A DNA stretch of 40,083 bases from the NCBI GenBank assembly GCA_903900025.1, contig CAIULN010000009.1, forward strand, positions 1 to 40,083, in the 5' to 3' direction. A program made the translations under genes and the position numbers. The notes under the pieces are model-generated. The model was given only the letters and a program-made list of their open reading frames with translations, was not told the DNA's origin and ran no database searches. Positions within the stretch are counted from its first letter, which is position 1; each line of letters starts with the position of its first letter. Of the stretch, positions 14,874-24,532 are shown piece after piece. The stretch is from an uncultured Methanomicrobiales archaeon. GTDB lineage: Archaea; Halobacteriota; Methanomicrobia; Methanomicrobiales; Methanospirillaceae.

Positions 14874-16261
14874 AACGGATCGTTATGTGCGGTTTCCGCG
14901 GCACCGGCAAAACAGAGATCGGAAAGGTCATCGCTGACCGGTTGCACCTTCCCTTCATCGACACCGACCAGCTGATCGAATTCAGGACCGGACGTTCAAT
15001 CCCGGCCATCTTCCACGAAGAAGGGGAGGAGCGGTTCCGGGCAGAAGAGCGGGACGTGATCGCAGCGCTCCCGGAAAAGGATGTCGTTGTAAGCACCGGT
15101 GGCGGCGTTGTGATCGATCCATCGAACGTGGAGCAGCTGCGGAAAGAGAGTGTGCTGGTGCTGCTCGTGGCGGACATTGATACGATAGAGCAGCGGTTAT
15201 TGAGAAAGCCACGCCCCCCGCTCACGGGCCTTCCGCTGCGTGAGGAGATCGCGGAGCTGATGGACCGGCGCCGGCAGAACTACTACGCCGCATCAGATCT
15301 CTGCATTGATACGAGCGAGACCACGGTGGAGGCTGCCGCAGACAAAGTTATCCGCACCCTCCAGGACGGTGCACTCACGATAAAACAGCGGGAGACGGGG
15401 ATGGCATTCTTCAGAACAGGGCGGATTCCCGCACCGGCATTCCATACGCTTGAAACGATCTTCACTGCACCGGGGCGGGACCCGTTAACCCGGCTTATGG
15501 GGGTTGCCGGCTATCCCTGCGCCCACAGCAAGAGTCCGGCCCTTTTCAACACGCTCTTTACCCGTTACTCCCTCAACTATCATTATACATGGTTCGAGGA
15601 CCCCGAAATTGATGAGATTATGAGGATCGCACGGGCTCTCGATGTCAAAGGGCTCTCCATCACCATCCCGTTCAAACAGGATGTGATACCGCACCTTGAC
15701 GAGGTTGATGAACATGACGCCCGGCAGATCGGCGCGGTGAACACGGTGGTCTTTGCCTGTGGGTCAGCAATCGGGTATAATACCGACTGGATCGGTGTGC
15801 GAAAACCGCTGGTCTCCATGAAAGGAGCGACTGCTGTACTGCTGGGTGCGGGAGGAGTGGCAGCCGGGGCGGCATACGCCCTCACCGACCTTGATATGAA
15901 GGTGACAATCCTGAACAGGACACCTGACAATGCAAAAGTGCTTGCGGAGCGGTTCGGCTGCAGCTGGGGTGCATGGGAGGACTTCGATTCCATCAGGCCC
16001 GACCTTGTAGTAAATGCCACCCCCCTTGGCATGCATCCCGATGACCACAGCCCGCTCTCTGATACCCAGCTGAACAGGGAGATGACCGTATTTGACCTCG
16101 TCTACACTCCGCCGGAGACCCCGCTCATCGAACAGGCGCGCCGGATCGGGTGCAGGACAATTACCGGTACCGAGATGTTTATCGGGCAGGCACGCGAGCA
16201 GTTCTATCTCTTCTTCGGGATTGATGTGCCTATAGAAACCATACGGGCGATGATACCATGA
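14870..16261 (+). CDS. aroK-aroE: Shikimate kinase - shikimate dehydrogenase fusion
   Basis: A 463-residue fusion of two consecutive pathway enzymes. Residues 1-170 form a P-loop shikimate kinase of the bacterial AroK type: [12 protein letters not shown] (Walker A), [26 protein letters not shown] lid and [10 protein letters not shown]. This differs from the GHMP-type shikimate kinase of most archaea. After a 35-residue linker, residues about 207-463 are shikimate dehydrogenase: [28 protein letters not shown] with the catalytic Lys, [16 protein letters not shown] with the Asp, the NADP site [11 protein letters not shown] and [10 protein letters not shown]. The dehydrogenase reaction precedes the kinase, so substrate handover is possible. 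Overlaps both neighbours by 4 bp. Confidence 0.92.
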   Translation: MKRIVMCGFRGTGKTEIGKVIADRLHLPFIDTDQLIEFRTGRSIPAIFHEEGEERFRAEERDVIAALPEKDVVVSTGGGVVIDPSNVEQLRKESVLVLLVADIDTIEQRLLRKPRPPLTGLPLREEIAELMDRRRQNYYAASDLCIDTSETTVEAAADKVIRTLQDGALTIKQRETGMAFFRTGRIPAPAFHTLETIFTAPGRDPLTRLMGVAGYPCAHSKSPALFNTLFTRYSLNYHYTWFEDPEIDEIMRIARALDVKGLSITIPFKQDVIPHLDEVDEHDARQIGAVNTVVFACGSAIGYNTDWIGVRKPLVSMKGATAVLLGAGGVAAGAAYALTDLDMKVTILNRTPDNAKVLAERFGCSWGAWEDFDSIRPDLVVNATPLGMHPDDHSPLSDTQLNREMTVFDLVYTPPETPLIEQARRIGCRTITGTEMFIGQAREQFYLFFGIDVPIETIRAMIP

Positions 16262-17244
16262 ACACCTTTGGCAGGAATTTTAAGATCACGACATTCGGGG
16301 AAAGCCATGGAAAAGCACTCGGGGTGGTCATCGATGGCTGCCCTCCACGGTTCAGGCTTTCAGAATCTGATGTCCAGCCGCTGCTTGACCGGCGCAGGCC
16401 GGGCAAGAGCACCCTTGAATCTTCCCGGCAGGAGCATGACCGGGTCGAGATCCTTTCAGGGATCTTTGAGGGTATGACGACCGGCGCACCGATCGCGATT
16501 ATCGTACGAAACGAGGATGTCAAATCAGAGGATTACGAAGCACTCCGCGATGTATTCCGGCCCGGGCACGGGGACATAACGTATTACGGGAAGTATGGCA
16601 TCCGAGACCACCGGGGCGGCGGCAGGAGTTCGGGCCGCGAAACGGTGGCACGGGTCGCAGCGGGTGCGGTCGCGATGAAATACCTCGCGCAGCAGGGAGT
16701 TGCGATCTCCGGACACATTGTCGAGGTGCATGGCAGGACACTGCCGCAGGAGATCGAGAACGAGATCCGCGCCGCGCAGGCAGCCGGGGATTCAGTTGGG
16801 GGGATCGCTGCGATCACTGCAACAGGATGCCCCGCAGGACTCGGGGACCCGGTCTTTGGAAAGCTGGATGCGCTCATTGCCGGCGCGATGATGGGTATTG
16901 GCGCAGTAAAAGGTGTTGAGATCGGCGACGGGTTTGCCGTATCAAAAAGGTTTGGCAGCGAGAACAATGATCCGATCACAAAAGACGGGTTTGCCAGCAA
17001 CCATGCCGGTGGTATTCTTGGCGGGATCTCAACCGGGCAGGAGATTGTCGTGCGCATTGCAGTAAAGCCAACGCCATCGATCGAAAAGGTCCAGCAGACG
17101 CGGGATATCAACGGAAACGAGGTTGCAATCTCAGTGAAAGGCCGGCATGACCCCTGCATCGTCCCCCGCATTCTGCCGGTGGCTGAAGCGATGCTTGCAC
17201 TCGTGATTATGGACTGCCTGCTGGAACAGAGGAAATATCAATAA
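16258..17244 (+). CDS. aroC: Chorismate synthase
   Basis: A 328-residue FMN-dependent enzyme converting EPSP to chorismate. Seen: [17 protein letters not shown] near the start, [44 protein letters not shown], and the late [10 protein letters not shown] and EAM. It is somewhat shorter than the usual 350-390 residues but all core motifs are present. Last plus-strand gene of the operon; ATG overlaps the aroK-aroE stop. A T-tract follows at once. Confidence 0.94.
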   Translation: MNTFGRNFKITTFGESHGKALGVVIDGCPPRFRLSESDVQPLLDRRRPGKSTLESSRQEHDRVEILSGIFEGMTTGAPIAIIVRNEDVKSEDYEALRDVFRPGHGDITYYGKYGIRDHRGGGRSSGRETVARVAAGAVAMKYLAQQGVAISGHIVEVHGRTLPQEIENEIRAAQAAGDSVGGIAAITATGCPAGLGDPVFGKLDALIAGAMMGIGAVKGVEIGDGFAVSKRFGSENNDPITKDGFASNHAGGILGGISTGQEIVVRIAVKPTPSIEKVQQTRDINGNEVAISVKGRHDPCIVPRILPVAEAMLALVIMDCLLEQRKYQ

Positions 17245-17248
17245 TTAT

Positions 17249-17258
17249 TCATTTTTTT
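17249..17258 (+). terminator. T-tract terminator of the aro operon
   Basis: TTCA followed by seven T, 5-14 bp after the aroC stop. Archaeal RNA polymerase can stop at such T-rich tracts without a hairpin, and the position between convergent genes fits. Confidence 0.5.
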
Positions 17259-17295
17259 ACGGTACCGGATTAACACAACAAGGATATTGACAGGT

Positions 17296-17940
17296 TCACT
17301 GGTGCTTTTCTGTACCGAACATCTCCATTGCCGCTTTTACTTCCGCGACAGAATACTGCCCTTCTGCAGTCGCTGTGCCGATGTGACAGTACACAAATTC
17401 CGAGCCAAAGAGCGGGAGCACGAGGCGGGCATACCGGAACCCGGCACCCATGACACCGGTACAGACGGGTTTTTTTGCGGCATGGGTAAACGAGATCAGC
17501 TCGATGATATCCTCATCATGACGGGGGGTTACCACGATCTTGGGAATGTCGCCGTACACCTGAAGTTCGCGCTCCAGCCCGAAAAGCTCGAAAAGGGAGG
17601 GCATCTCCGGCGTATGGCAGGACGCAATGATCCCGACATCATGGGTCCTGATAGCTTCAGCATGGGCGGAGAAACGCCGTTCGATATCGATATAGTCCGC
17701 ATACGGGATGACCGGCAGGATAACCTGGAGCCATTCATCTGGATTTCCTGAGTAGTTCCCCCCTTCCTGAATTGAGCGGAGCGTTACAATGACAGGGAGC
17801 CCGGTGAGCCTGTGGCACTCCTGCACTCCTTTCAGAATGTCGTCATCCATCAGGTCAAGGCGGAGTTCGATCAGGTCAGCCCCCGCTGCTGATGCGGCTG
17901 GTGCGTCACCAGGGTCCGTAAGCGATGCAACGATCTTCAC
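17296..17940 (-). CDS. aroD: 3-dehydroquinate dehydratase, type I
   Basis: A 214-residue class I Schiff-base enzyme dehydrating 3-dehydroquinate to 3-dehydroshikimate, the one shikimate step missing from the plus-strand operon. Seen: LIELRLDLMDD (substrate Glu/Arg), IIASCHTPE with the catalytic His and DIPKIVVTPRHDEDI with the Schiff-base Lys. Start is GTG 17940. It is convergent with aroC (51-bp gap) and must have its own promoter, so the leader control proposed at 9220 would not act on it. Confidence 0.9.
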   Translation of the reverse strand: MKIVASLTDPGDAPAASAAGADLIELRLDLMDDDILKGVQECHRLTGLPVIVTLRSIQEGGNYSGNPDEWLQVILPVIPYADYIDIERRFSAHAEAIRTHDVGIIASCHTPEMPSLFELFGLERELQVYGDIPKIVVTPRHDEDIIELISFTHAAKKPVCTGVMGAGFRYARLVLPLFGSEFVYCHIGTATAEGQYSVAEVKAAMEMFGTEKHQ

Positions 17941-18339
17941 AATGCAAACCTGCTATGCGTTCAAAGCTTATGTCCCGTGATCGTAAAAAAAGCACTCCTT
18001 TCGTTATCAGATACCTGACATCAGCCATCGGGTCGCCCAATTTCCTGTATCATTTCCCGCTTCCCAAACGTCTCCCTTGGTATTCCCAGAACCGGTTTCC
18101 CGTCATGAGCAGATCTTGTGAACCATATCATCGTGTTTTCAGACACATCCTTTCCAGCTGTTCTCTCACACCTTCATCCTCTTGCATGAATTATGGAGAG
18201 AAATCCGGATCTGATTGGTGAAAAACTGGGGAAAAACCCAGGCACGACAGAAATTCTGCGAAGTTTTTGTCCCTGATTCAACCGTTCCATTTGAAAAATA
18301 TAATAGCATCTGTGACACAATAGGTATCTGGTTAGGATC
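17941..18339. other. Intergenic region between divergent aroD and the FG-GAP gene
   Basis: No convincing gene. It must hold the aroD promoter (minus strand) and the promoter of the gene at 18340; AAAAATATAATAG at 18293-18305 is the best TATA candidate for the latter, about 40 nt before its ATG, which would leave a short 5' UTR. Short open frames here have no family features or ribosome binding sites. Confidence 0.35.
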
Positions 18340-20040
18340 ATGATCTCGAAACGGGTAATCCCTCTGGTATTTCTTCTTGTCCTGTGCCTGAGCTGCTGCC
18401 ATGTGCTGGCCGCACCGGAAAATTTCATTGTGGCCACGAGTGAGTATGGTGCAAGCTACTGTCTCACAAGCAAAGGAGGGGGAGCCCTTTCCGGCCAGGT
18501 TCAGTTTGGGGACCTCGGTGACTCCAGCTGGAGCACCGGCATCGGCGATTTTGATAATGATGGTGATTACGATTTTATTATCGCAACAGGTTCAGTACCT
18601 CATGGAAATATATCCTTATATAAAAATATTGGGAAAGGTCCTATTTTCTCCGGTCCAACCCTTATCGGTACGTGGGAAGAGTTGGGTTATGTGCCGTCCG
18701 ATATGGCGGTCGCGGATTTCAATGAAGACGGGAACCTTGACTTCATTGTCACTCATTCCAAATATGATAATTCTGAATTGTATCTCGGCGACGGAAATAT
18801 GCATTTCACACGATCCGTTTTATTAGAAACCGAACCCCATTCAAATGTCGGCGCCGACGCTGCCGATATCAACAATGACGGCCACATGGATTTTGTGGTG
18901 ATGCCATGGGTCCCCGATGAGTTTGACCATTCGATCCATGTCAATATCGGGAAAGGAGATGGGACCTTCACACTAATGAATGGCCCTCTTTCAGAAAAGA
19001 AATATTGGGGATGTGCACTTGCCGATATCAATAGTGATTATAATGTCGATCTAATCGCCACTTATGACCAACACATTGATATTTTCACTGGAGATGGTAC
19101 CGGAAATCTCTCGTTCTCGAAGACTATTGATGACCCGAACATCGGCCCCCAATCTCCGGTTGACAATTACGACCTGAACGGGGATGGGAACCAGGACCTC
19201 GTGGTGGGAAATTACCAGGCCGTTGGCACCGTTGCCGTATTGCTCGGTGACGGAGCGGGCAATTTTAACTTTGCGGATTCCTATGCAGGGGACGGCAACA
19301 GTGGCCGCGAGAGTATTGCCGCCGCGCCATACATACAGGCTTCCCCAAATAAACCACCGGTCGCGTCAATAACCCCGCCATCCAGAACCATTACCGCTGG
19401 CGAAGAGGTCTGCTTTGATGCGTCACGTTCGAAAGATCCCGACGGCAAGATTGTATCGTACGAATGGAAATTCGGGGACGGGTCCACCGGCACAGGAGAG
19501 AAGGTAACGCACCGCTTCACCCAGACCGGTGTGTATACCGTTACGGTAACGGTCACGGATGACAGGGGCGCAAAGACAACCGCGACCAGCACGATCACGG
19601 TGAATGCGATCAAGGCGACCGTTGACTTCATTCCAAAGATCCTGAACCTGAACAGTATGAGGGAATACGTTACCGCAACAATCTCCCTGCCAACACCATA
19701 TGATGCCAAGAAGATCAACATAAAGGACGTCGGGGTCAGGTACGGTGATTCCCCCATCATCTATGCCGTTAACGATCCCAAGTGGAGATTTACCTCATAC
19801 TGTCAGATGGGGAACCATGGCAGGTATGTCATGATCGTGAAATTTGACAAGAGCGCCCTTGAGAGCGTGATCCCCAAGCCTTCAATGAAAACGGTTCTGC
19901 ATGTGACCGGGACAGTGAAGTATGCGGGCGTGGACGTCCCGTTCGACGGGTCGGACACGATCTGGACAATCATGGAACGGGAAAAAACCGACAAGAACAA
20001 CAACAACGACAACAATAACGGTAACTGGGAAAAGAAATAA
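18340..20040 (+). CDS. Secreted FG-GAP/VCBS repeat protein with PKD domain
   Basis: A 566-residue exported protein. Residues 1-25 are a signal peptide (basic start, VIPLVFLLVLCLSCC core, likely cut near VLAAP). Five FG-GAP/VCBS-type units follow with Asp-rich calcium loops: DFDNDGDYDF, DFNEDGNLDF, DINNDGHMDF, DINSDYNVDL and DLNGDGNQDL, forming a probable beta-propeller to about residue 330. Then a PKD domain (PPVASITPP, SKDPDGKIVSYEWKFGDGS, YTVTVTVTDD), a C-terminal beta domain of about 130 residues, and an Asn-rich tail (NNNNDNNNGN). No transmembrane anchor or sorting motif is seen, so it is probably secreted or held by other surface proteins. Such proteins act in adhesion or surface structure; the ligand is unknown. 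Confidence 0.85.
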   Translation: MISKRVIPLVFLLVLCLSCCHVLAAPENFIVATSEYGASYCLTSKGGGALSGQVQFGDLGDSSWSTGIGDFDNDGDYDFIIATGSVPHGNISLYKNIGKGPIFSGPTLIGTWEELGYVPSDMAVADFNEDGNLDFIVTHSKYDNSELYLGDGNMHFTRSVLLETEPHSNVGADAADINNDGHMDFVVMPWVPDEFDHSIHVNIGKGDGTFTLMNGPLSEKKYWGCALADINSDYNVDLIATYDQHIDIFTGDGTGNLSFSKTIDDPNIGPQSPVDNYDLNGDGNQDLVVGNYQAVGTVAVLLGDGAGNFNFADSYAGDGNSGRESIAAAPYIQASPNKPPVASITPPSRTITAGEEVCFDASRSKDPDGKIVSYEWKFGDGSTGTGEKVTHRFTQTGVYTVTVTVTDDRGAKTTATSTITVNAIKATVDFIPKILNLNSMREYVTATISLPTPYDAKKINIKDVGVRYGDSPIIYAVNDPKWRFTSYCQMGNHGRYVMIVKFDKSALESVIPKPSMKTVLHVTGTVKYAGVDVPFDGSDTIWTIMEREKTDKNNNNDNNNGNWEKK

Positions 20041-20289
20041 CACAAATTTTTGCAGATCCCAACAGATCAACCTGATAATAATTTTCAAATAATGATTCGG
20101 GCTATCTTGCGTTTTTTGAATGGGAATACGGTCCAACAGATCTCTGCAATTTCAAAGAAAAGGCAGGCTTAAGAAGACATCATGAACACTATCATCGATA
20201 TGACCATCCCGCCACTGCAGTATTCCCGGGTCTGATCAAACAAAAGATACCTGTTTATTTCATTCCCGCCAAATCCTGTTCACTGGACT

Positions 20290-20829
20290 ATGGAAGAGAT
20301 CCCATTCACCCATTACCTGGAACACCTTATCGCTGCACTTGCCAGATTTGGTCTGATCGTCATCATCCTGCCTGTTATCCCTGTCGTTATTTTTAATCTC
20401 TCCCTTTCGGCAACCCTTGCCCTGATGACATCGGCATTTGTGATTGAGTATGGCGCTGCGCCTGTCGGGATTGGGCTCGGATTACCCCCGTTCTTTGTTT
20501 TCTATGTCCTTGTCTGCATTGCATCCGGGGTCATATTCTTTATGTTTGATATCTTCGGCACGCTGGGTGAACATTCTGAACGCATTGCAAAGTTCCTGGC
20601 GGGATCCTGTGAACGGGCGCGGCAATCGAAGATTCTCTCAAAGTACGGGATCTTTGGGCTGGTGCCCTGCGTGATGACTCTGGGATTCTATGCCTGTCCA
20701 CCGATCGCCTGGGTCTTTGGCTGGCGCCGCGACCTCTCAATCCTCATGACCATGGCAGGATATGCCGCCATCTCGATCGTCACCATACTGGTCTCGCTGG
20801 GTATTTTCGACGTGTTGTTTGCAAAATGA
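20290..20829 (+). CDS. Small multidrug export-like membrane protein
   Basis: A 179-residue integral membrane protein with about four to five hydrophobic segments: LIVIILPVIPVVIF, ATLALMTSAFVIEYGAAPVGIGLG, FFVFYVLVCIASGVIFFMF, GIFGLVPCVMTLGFYACPPIAW and MTMAGYAAISIVTILVSLGIF. The layout, with a cytoplasmic loop (LGEHSERIAKFLAGSCERARQSKILSKYG) before GIFGLVP, fits the Sm_multidrug_ex family (COG2426), whose transport role is assigned mainly by name. It ends 9 bp before the U32 gene and may be co-transcribed with it. Confidence 0.7.
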   Translation: MEEIPFTHYLEHLIAALARFGLIVIILPVIPVVIFNLSLSATLALMTSAFVIEYGAAPVGIGLGLPPFFVFYVLVCIASGVIFFMFDIFGTLGEHSERIAKFLAGSCERARQSKILSKYGIFGLVPCVMTLGFYACPPIAWVFGWRRDLSILMTMAGYAAISIVTILVSLGIFDVLFAK

Positions 20830-20838
20830 GGATCTACG

Positions 20839-23499
20839 ATGCCACATCTACCCCCGCACCAAAAGGGACGTAACCTGCCTGAACTCCTCGCACCCGCCGG
20901 TTCACCCCGGGCATTCCGGGCAGCGATGGCTGCAGGGGCAGATGCGGTCTACCTGAGCGGGAAACGGTTCGGTGCGAGGAGCTATGCTCAAAACTTCACC
21001 GATGAAGAGATTGCAGATGCTGTTGTCACTGCCCATACAAGGGGCGCCAGGGTCTACGTAACTGTGAATACCCTTATCCACGACCGGGAGCTGGCAGCTG
21101 TTGGCGAATATCTCATCTGGCTCTATTCCATTGGCGTTGATGCCGTCCTTGTGCAGGACATCGGGGTCGCTGCACTCGCCCGTTCAATAGTTCCCGACCT
21201 GCCGCTTCACGCATCAACCCAAATGACGATCCACACCGCTGATGGAGTGCGCTTCGCGGCTGATCAGGGGTTCTCCCGGGTTGTGCTCGCCCGTGAGCTC
21301 TCCCTTTATGAGGTACAAGGAATTGGCAGGGAAACGGCGGATCTGGACATCGGACTCGAGGTGTTCGTCCACGGGGCACTCTGTTACTGCTATTCGGGCC
21401 AGTGTCTTCTCTCATCTGTGATCGGCGGCAGGAGCGGCAACCGGGGGATGTGCGCGCAGCCCTGCAGGAAACCCTATACCATGGTAACCGGGGAACCGGA
21501 TGCATACGGACGCCCGGTCAAGCTGAAGGAATTCCCGCTGCCCGACCACTACCTCCTCTCCCCAAAGGATTTGTGCACGTACCCGTATCTTGACCGCCTC
21601 GTGCAGTCACCCGTTATCTCACTGAAGATTGAAGGGCGGATGAAATCCCCTGAATATGTCGCTATAGTCGTTTCAATATACAGGAGGGCACTCGATGGAA
21701 TCGCTTCAGGAATATGGACTTTGCAGGATACTGATATGCAGGATCTCGCGGTTGCGTTCAACCGGGAGTTTACGCGAGGGTACCTGTTTGGAGAACGGCA
21801 CGGCGCGCTGATGGGCAGGAAGCAGCCGGACAACCGAGGGCTCCTGATCGGGACAGTAACAGGATGCGACACACGCAGCGGGGAAGTAACCATCAGGCGA
21901 ACCGTTCAAAGAGAACTATCTGCCGGCGACGGGCTCCTGTTCCGGAACCCTCACCGTGCAGATAAAGAATCCGGGTTCCCGCTCAATGCCAGGCCCCTTC
22001 AGGAGAACGGGATGATCAGGCTCATTGCTCCGTTCCCGGTCCGGTGCGGTGATGATGTCTACCTCACATCAAGTACCGGCCTTACCGAGAGGGCGCACCG
22101 GGTCATCCGGACTCCCCTTTCTCTTGCCCGCCGCCCGCTCCCGATCGATCTCTCCGTCAGGATAAGCAACAGAGGAATCCCGTTCCTTGAGGGAATAATC
22201 GATGCTGGCGGGGGACACCGTGTTCCTGTCACCTGTACCTCTGCTGTCAGGTTCTTGCCTGCCCGCACCCGTCCCCTGACCGCAGAACAGGTGATGACAG
22301 GCATGAAAAAAACCGGGGGGACACCGTTTGCTATCCGGAGCATTTCCATGGAATATGACGGGAAGATGTTCGTACCGGTCGCGGAACTGAACCGGATACG
22401 CCGGGAGTTCCTTGCACTGGCAGAAAATAAGCTCGTTACTGCCCTGCGGCCAACTGAAGAATCTTTCGGGCGGGCGAAAAAGCGATGGGCAGCAGTCGCA
22501 CCCGGCATCGATACCCCTCCCATAACCCCGCCATGTCACCGGACGGAAAACCAAAAGATTGCAGTCTATGCTGACCGGATTGACGTTGTAAAAGCAGCCG
22601 TATCTGCCGGATGCGACAGGGTCTATTTCGAGGCAGGCCTCAGTGCAGGTGCATATCCATCCCGCATGAACGCCCACGTTGAGTTTGATGATACCCAGCT
22701 CAGGGACGCTCTTGCTGTCTGCAGAGGGGCAGGCATCCCCCTCGTCTGGAAACTCCCGCGGATCATAAAGGCACCTGAACGTGAATTCATCCTTTCGGTT
22801 CTCCCGGGTCTCTACAAGGACGGACTGCCTGCATTCATGGTCGAAAGTCCCGGCACTGCACGAGCCATCGGAAGTGCGTTGCCTGGTATGGACATCTATG
22901 GCTCAACCGGGTTAAACATATTCAATCAGGTAACGGTCAGAAACCTGGCGAATCAGTTCTTCCTGCTGACGATCTCGCCGGAACTTTCCGGGGCCGGGGT
23001 TGAGGACCTCATCCGGCTGGCCCGGACGGAACGGTGCGATACCAAGCTTGAACTGATCGTTCAGGGAAGTGCTGAAGCAATGGTTTCAGAGGACTGCCTT
23101 CTCCAGATCCTGTCAGGCTGCAACGAAGGGAAACAAAAAGGTTGTACTTCCCGCGGGTTCTTTGGGATCAGGGACAGCACCGGCCGGGTATTTCCCGTGC
23201 ACACCGATGGTCTGTGCCGGACGCATGTGTTCAATGCGGTGGAGACCTGTCTTCTCGACCACATCCCATTCCTTCTGCAGGCGGGGATCGATTCGGTGGC
23301 CATTGATGCACGCGGCAGGACTGCTGCCTATGCCAGAGAGATGGTGCACATCTACCGGGATGCAATTAGTAAAGCCCGTCAGCACAACACGGGAATCCGT
23401 GAGGGTCTAATCCCTCTTAAAAAACGGGTAAAAGAGATAGCCCTTGGCGGGATCACGGCTGGTCATTTTGAACGGGGACTAAAAAGTCACGAGACCTGA
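20839..23499 (+). CDS. U32 peptidase-family protein (RlhA-like, with DUF3656-type region)
   Basis: An 886-residue protein. Residues about 13-240 form the U32 barrel: ELLAPAGSPRAFRAAMAAGADAVYLSG, QDIGVAAL, and the signature EVFVHGALCYCYSGQCLLSS with further cysteines in GNRGMCAQPCRKPY; these four family cysteines may hold an Fe-S cluster. A middle region (about 290-550) fits the DUF3656-type extension of large U32 proteins, and a last region (about 575-870) resembles a second, degenerate barrel. In bacteria such proteins (RlhA, TrhP) hydroxylate rRNA or tRNA bases rather than cut peptides; an RNA-modifying role is likely here but not proven. Start ATG 20839 is preceded by GAGGATC. Confidence 0.82.
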   Translation: MPHLPPHQKGRNLPELLAPAGSPRAFRAAMAAGADAVYLSGKRFGARSYAQNFTDEEIADAVVTAHTRGARVYVTVNTLIHDRELAAVGEYLIWLYSIGVDAVLVQDIGVAALARSIVPDLPLHASTQMTIHTADGVRFAADQGFSRVVLARELSLYEVQGIGRETADLDIGLEVFVHGALCYCYSGQCLLSSVIGGRSGNRGMCAQPCRKPYTMVTGEPDAYGRPVKLKEFPLPDHYLLSPKDLCTYPYLDRLVQSPVISLKIEGRMKSPEYVAIVVSIYRRALDGIASGIWTLQDTDMQDLAVAFNREFTRGYLFGERHGALMGRKQPDNRGLLIGTVTGCDTRSGEVTIRRTVQRELSAGDGLLFRNPHRADKESGFPLNARPLQENGMIRLIAPFPVRCGDDVYLTSSTGLTERAHRVIRTPLSLARRPLPIDLSVRISNRGIPFLEGIIDAGGGHRVPVTCTSAVRFLPARTRPLTAEQVMTGMKKTGGTPFAIRSISMEYDGKMFVPVAELNRIRREFLALAENKLVTALRPTEESFGRAKKRWAAVAPGIDTPPITPPCHRTENQKIAVYADRIDVVKAAVSAGCDRVYFEAGLSAGAYPSRMNAHVEFDDTQLRDALAVCRGAGIPLVWKLPRIIKAPEREFILSVLPGLYKDGLPAFMVESPGTARAIGSALPGMDIYGSTGLNIFNQVTVRNLANQFFLLTISPELSGAGVEDLIRLARTERCDTKLELIVQGSAEAMVSEDCLLQILSGCNEGKQKGCTSRGFFGIRDSTGRVFPVHTDGLCRTHVFNAVETCLLDHIPFLLQAGIDSVAIDARGRTAAYAREMVHIYRDAISKARQHNTGIREGLIPLKKRVKEIALGGITAGHFERGLKSHET

Positions 23500-23571
23500 A
23501 CCGGTAAAAGATCCCAAATCTTCATCATTTTTCAACCGGAATTCTTGATTATAGCAGGGGTGTCTTAAAAA

Positions 23572-24240
23572 ATGTCATCACCGTTGATCCTCGTCAACCT
23601 CAAAACGTACAAAGAAGGAATGGGTTCCCGCGCCCACGCGATCGCAACCGCGGCGCAGGCAATCGCACAGGAAAGTGGCGTTTCTATCGGCATTGCTCCG
23701 TCGTATATTGACCTTCACCCGATCGCCCGGCATTTCATGATCCCGGTCTACGCGCAGCACGTCGATGGTTCCGAACCCGGCGCCCACACCGGGCAGATCA
23801 CTGCGCATGCGATCAAGGCCGCCGGGGCGAGCGGTTCACTCGTCAACCACTCGGAGCGGCGCCTCACCCTTGCTGATATCGAGGCATCGGTGAAAGCGCT
23901 CCAGATGCAGAAGCTGGTTTCAGTGATCTGTTCAAACAACGAGATCACAAGCGCCGGGGCAGCCGCCCTTGCCCCGGACTATGTTGCCATCGAGCCCCCG
24001 GAGCTGATCGGCAGCGGGGTCTCGGTATCAAAAGCGAACCCGGAGATTATCAGGAGATCAGTCGCCGCGGTCCGTGCTGTAAACCAGAAAGTGAAGGTTC
24101 TGACAGGAGCAGGTATCCAGTCCGGGGAATGTGTGAAGATCGCCGTTGACCTTGGTACTGACGGGGTATTGCTTGCTTCCAGTGTTGTAAAAGCTCAGGA
24201 ACCGGCAGTGGTGTTGCGGGATCTCGTGTCAAAGCTCTGA
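23572..24240 (+). CDS. tpiA: Triosephosphate isomerase, archaeal type
   Basis: A 222-residue isomerase interconverting dihydroxyacetone phosphate and glyceraldehyde 3-phosphate. Catalytic residues are visible: Lys in [10 protein letters not shown], His in VNHSERR and Glu in [11 protein letters not shown], with the phosphate loops GSGVSVSK and GAGIQSGE. Its short length compared with about 250 residues in bacteria is normal for archaea, which form tetramers. It has its own spacing from the U32 gene (about 70 bp) and is followed by a T10 tract. Confidence 0.94.
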   Translation: MSSPLILVNLKTYKEGMGSRAHAIATAAQAIAQESGVSIGIAPSYIDLHPIARHFMIPVYAQHVDGSEPGAHTGQITAHAIKAAGASGSLVNHSERRLTLADIEASVKALQMQKLVSVICSNNEITSAGAAALAPDYVAIEPPELIGSGVSVSKANPEIIRRSVAAVRAVNQKVKVLTGAGIQSGECVKIAVDLGTDGVLLASSVVKAQEPAVVLRDLVSKL

Positions 24241-24314
24241 TACCTGAATATAGTAAAAATGTTCCGGATTCGGATACCACTTATTTGGATTCCATGGGCT
24301 CTGTAGAAAACATA

Positions 24315-24324
24315 TTTTTTTTTT
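24315..24324 (+). terminator. T10 terminator tract after tpiA
   Basis: Ten consecutive T about 75 bp after the tpiA stop, a typical archaeal termination signal on the plus strand. It lies immediately before a GC-rich hairpin. Confidence 0.5.
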
Positions 24325-24333
24325 AACGTTCTT

Positions 24334-24348
24334 GGGGGCTTTGCCCCC
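24334..24348. repeat. GC-rich hairpin GGGGGC-TTT-GCCCCC
   Basis: A perfect 6-bp stem with a 3-nt loop in the 290-bp gap between convergent tpiA and the HTH-CBS gene. On the plus strand the T-tract precedes rather than follows the stem, so it is not a bacterial-style terminator in that direction; on the minus strand it is followed by an A-run. It may be a dispersed genomic element. Confidence 0.45.
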
Positions 24349-24532
24349 GCCACTTTGGCAACCCTTTTTGCGATTTCTGTGGAAAACCGTTTCAGCATTA
24401 TCTCTTTTTGCCGATGTTTGATTAGGGATTTCTAAAGAGCCGATTCCACGAATAATTGAAAAAGGGTCAGGTGTTATTCCAGCCCCCATTTTTTCTTGGG
24501 TATTCGGTAGTATCAGCTTGATCGATATTGTC

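Noticed and set aside
17925-18221. Plus-strand frame of 98 codons between aroD and the FG-GAP gene
   Set aside because: It begins inside aroD in antisense, is rich in Ser/Arg/Pro as in chance frames, and has no ribosome binding site.
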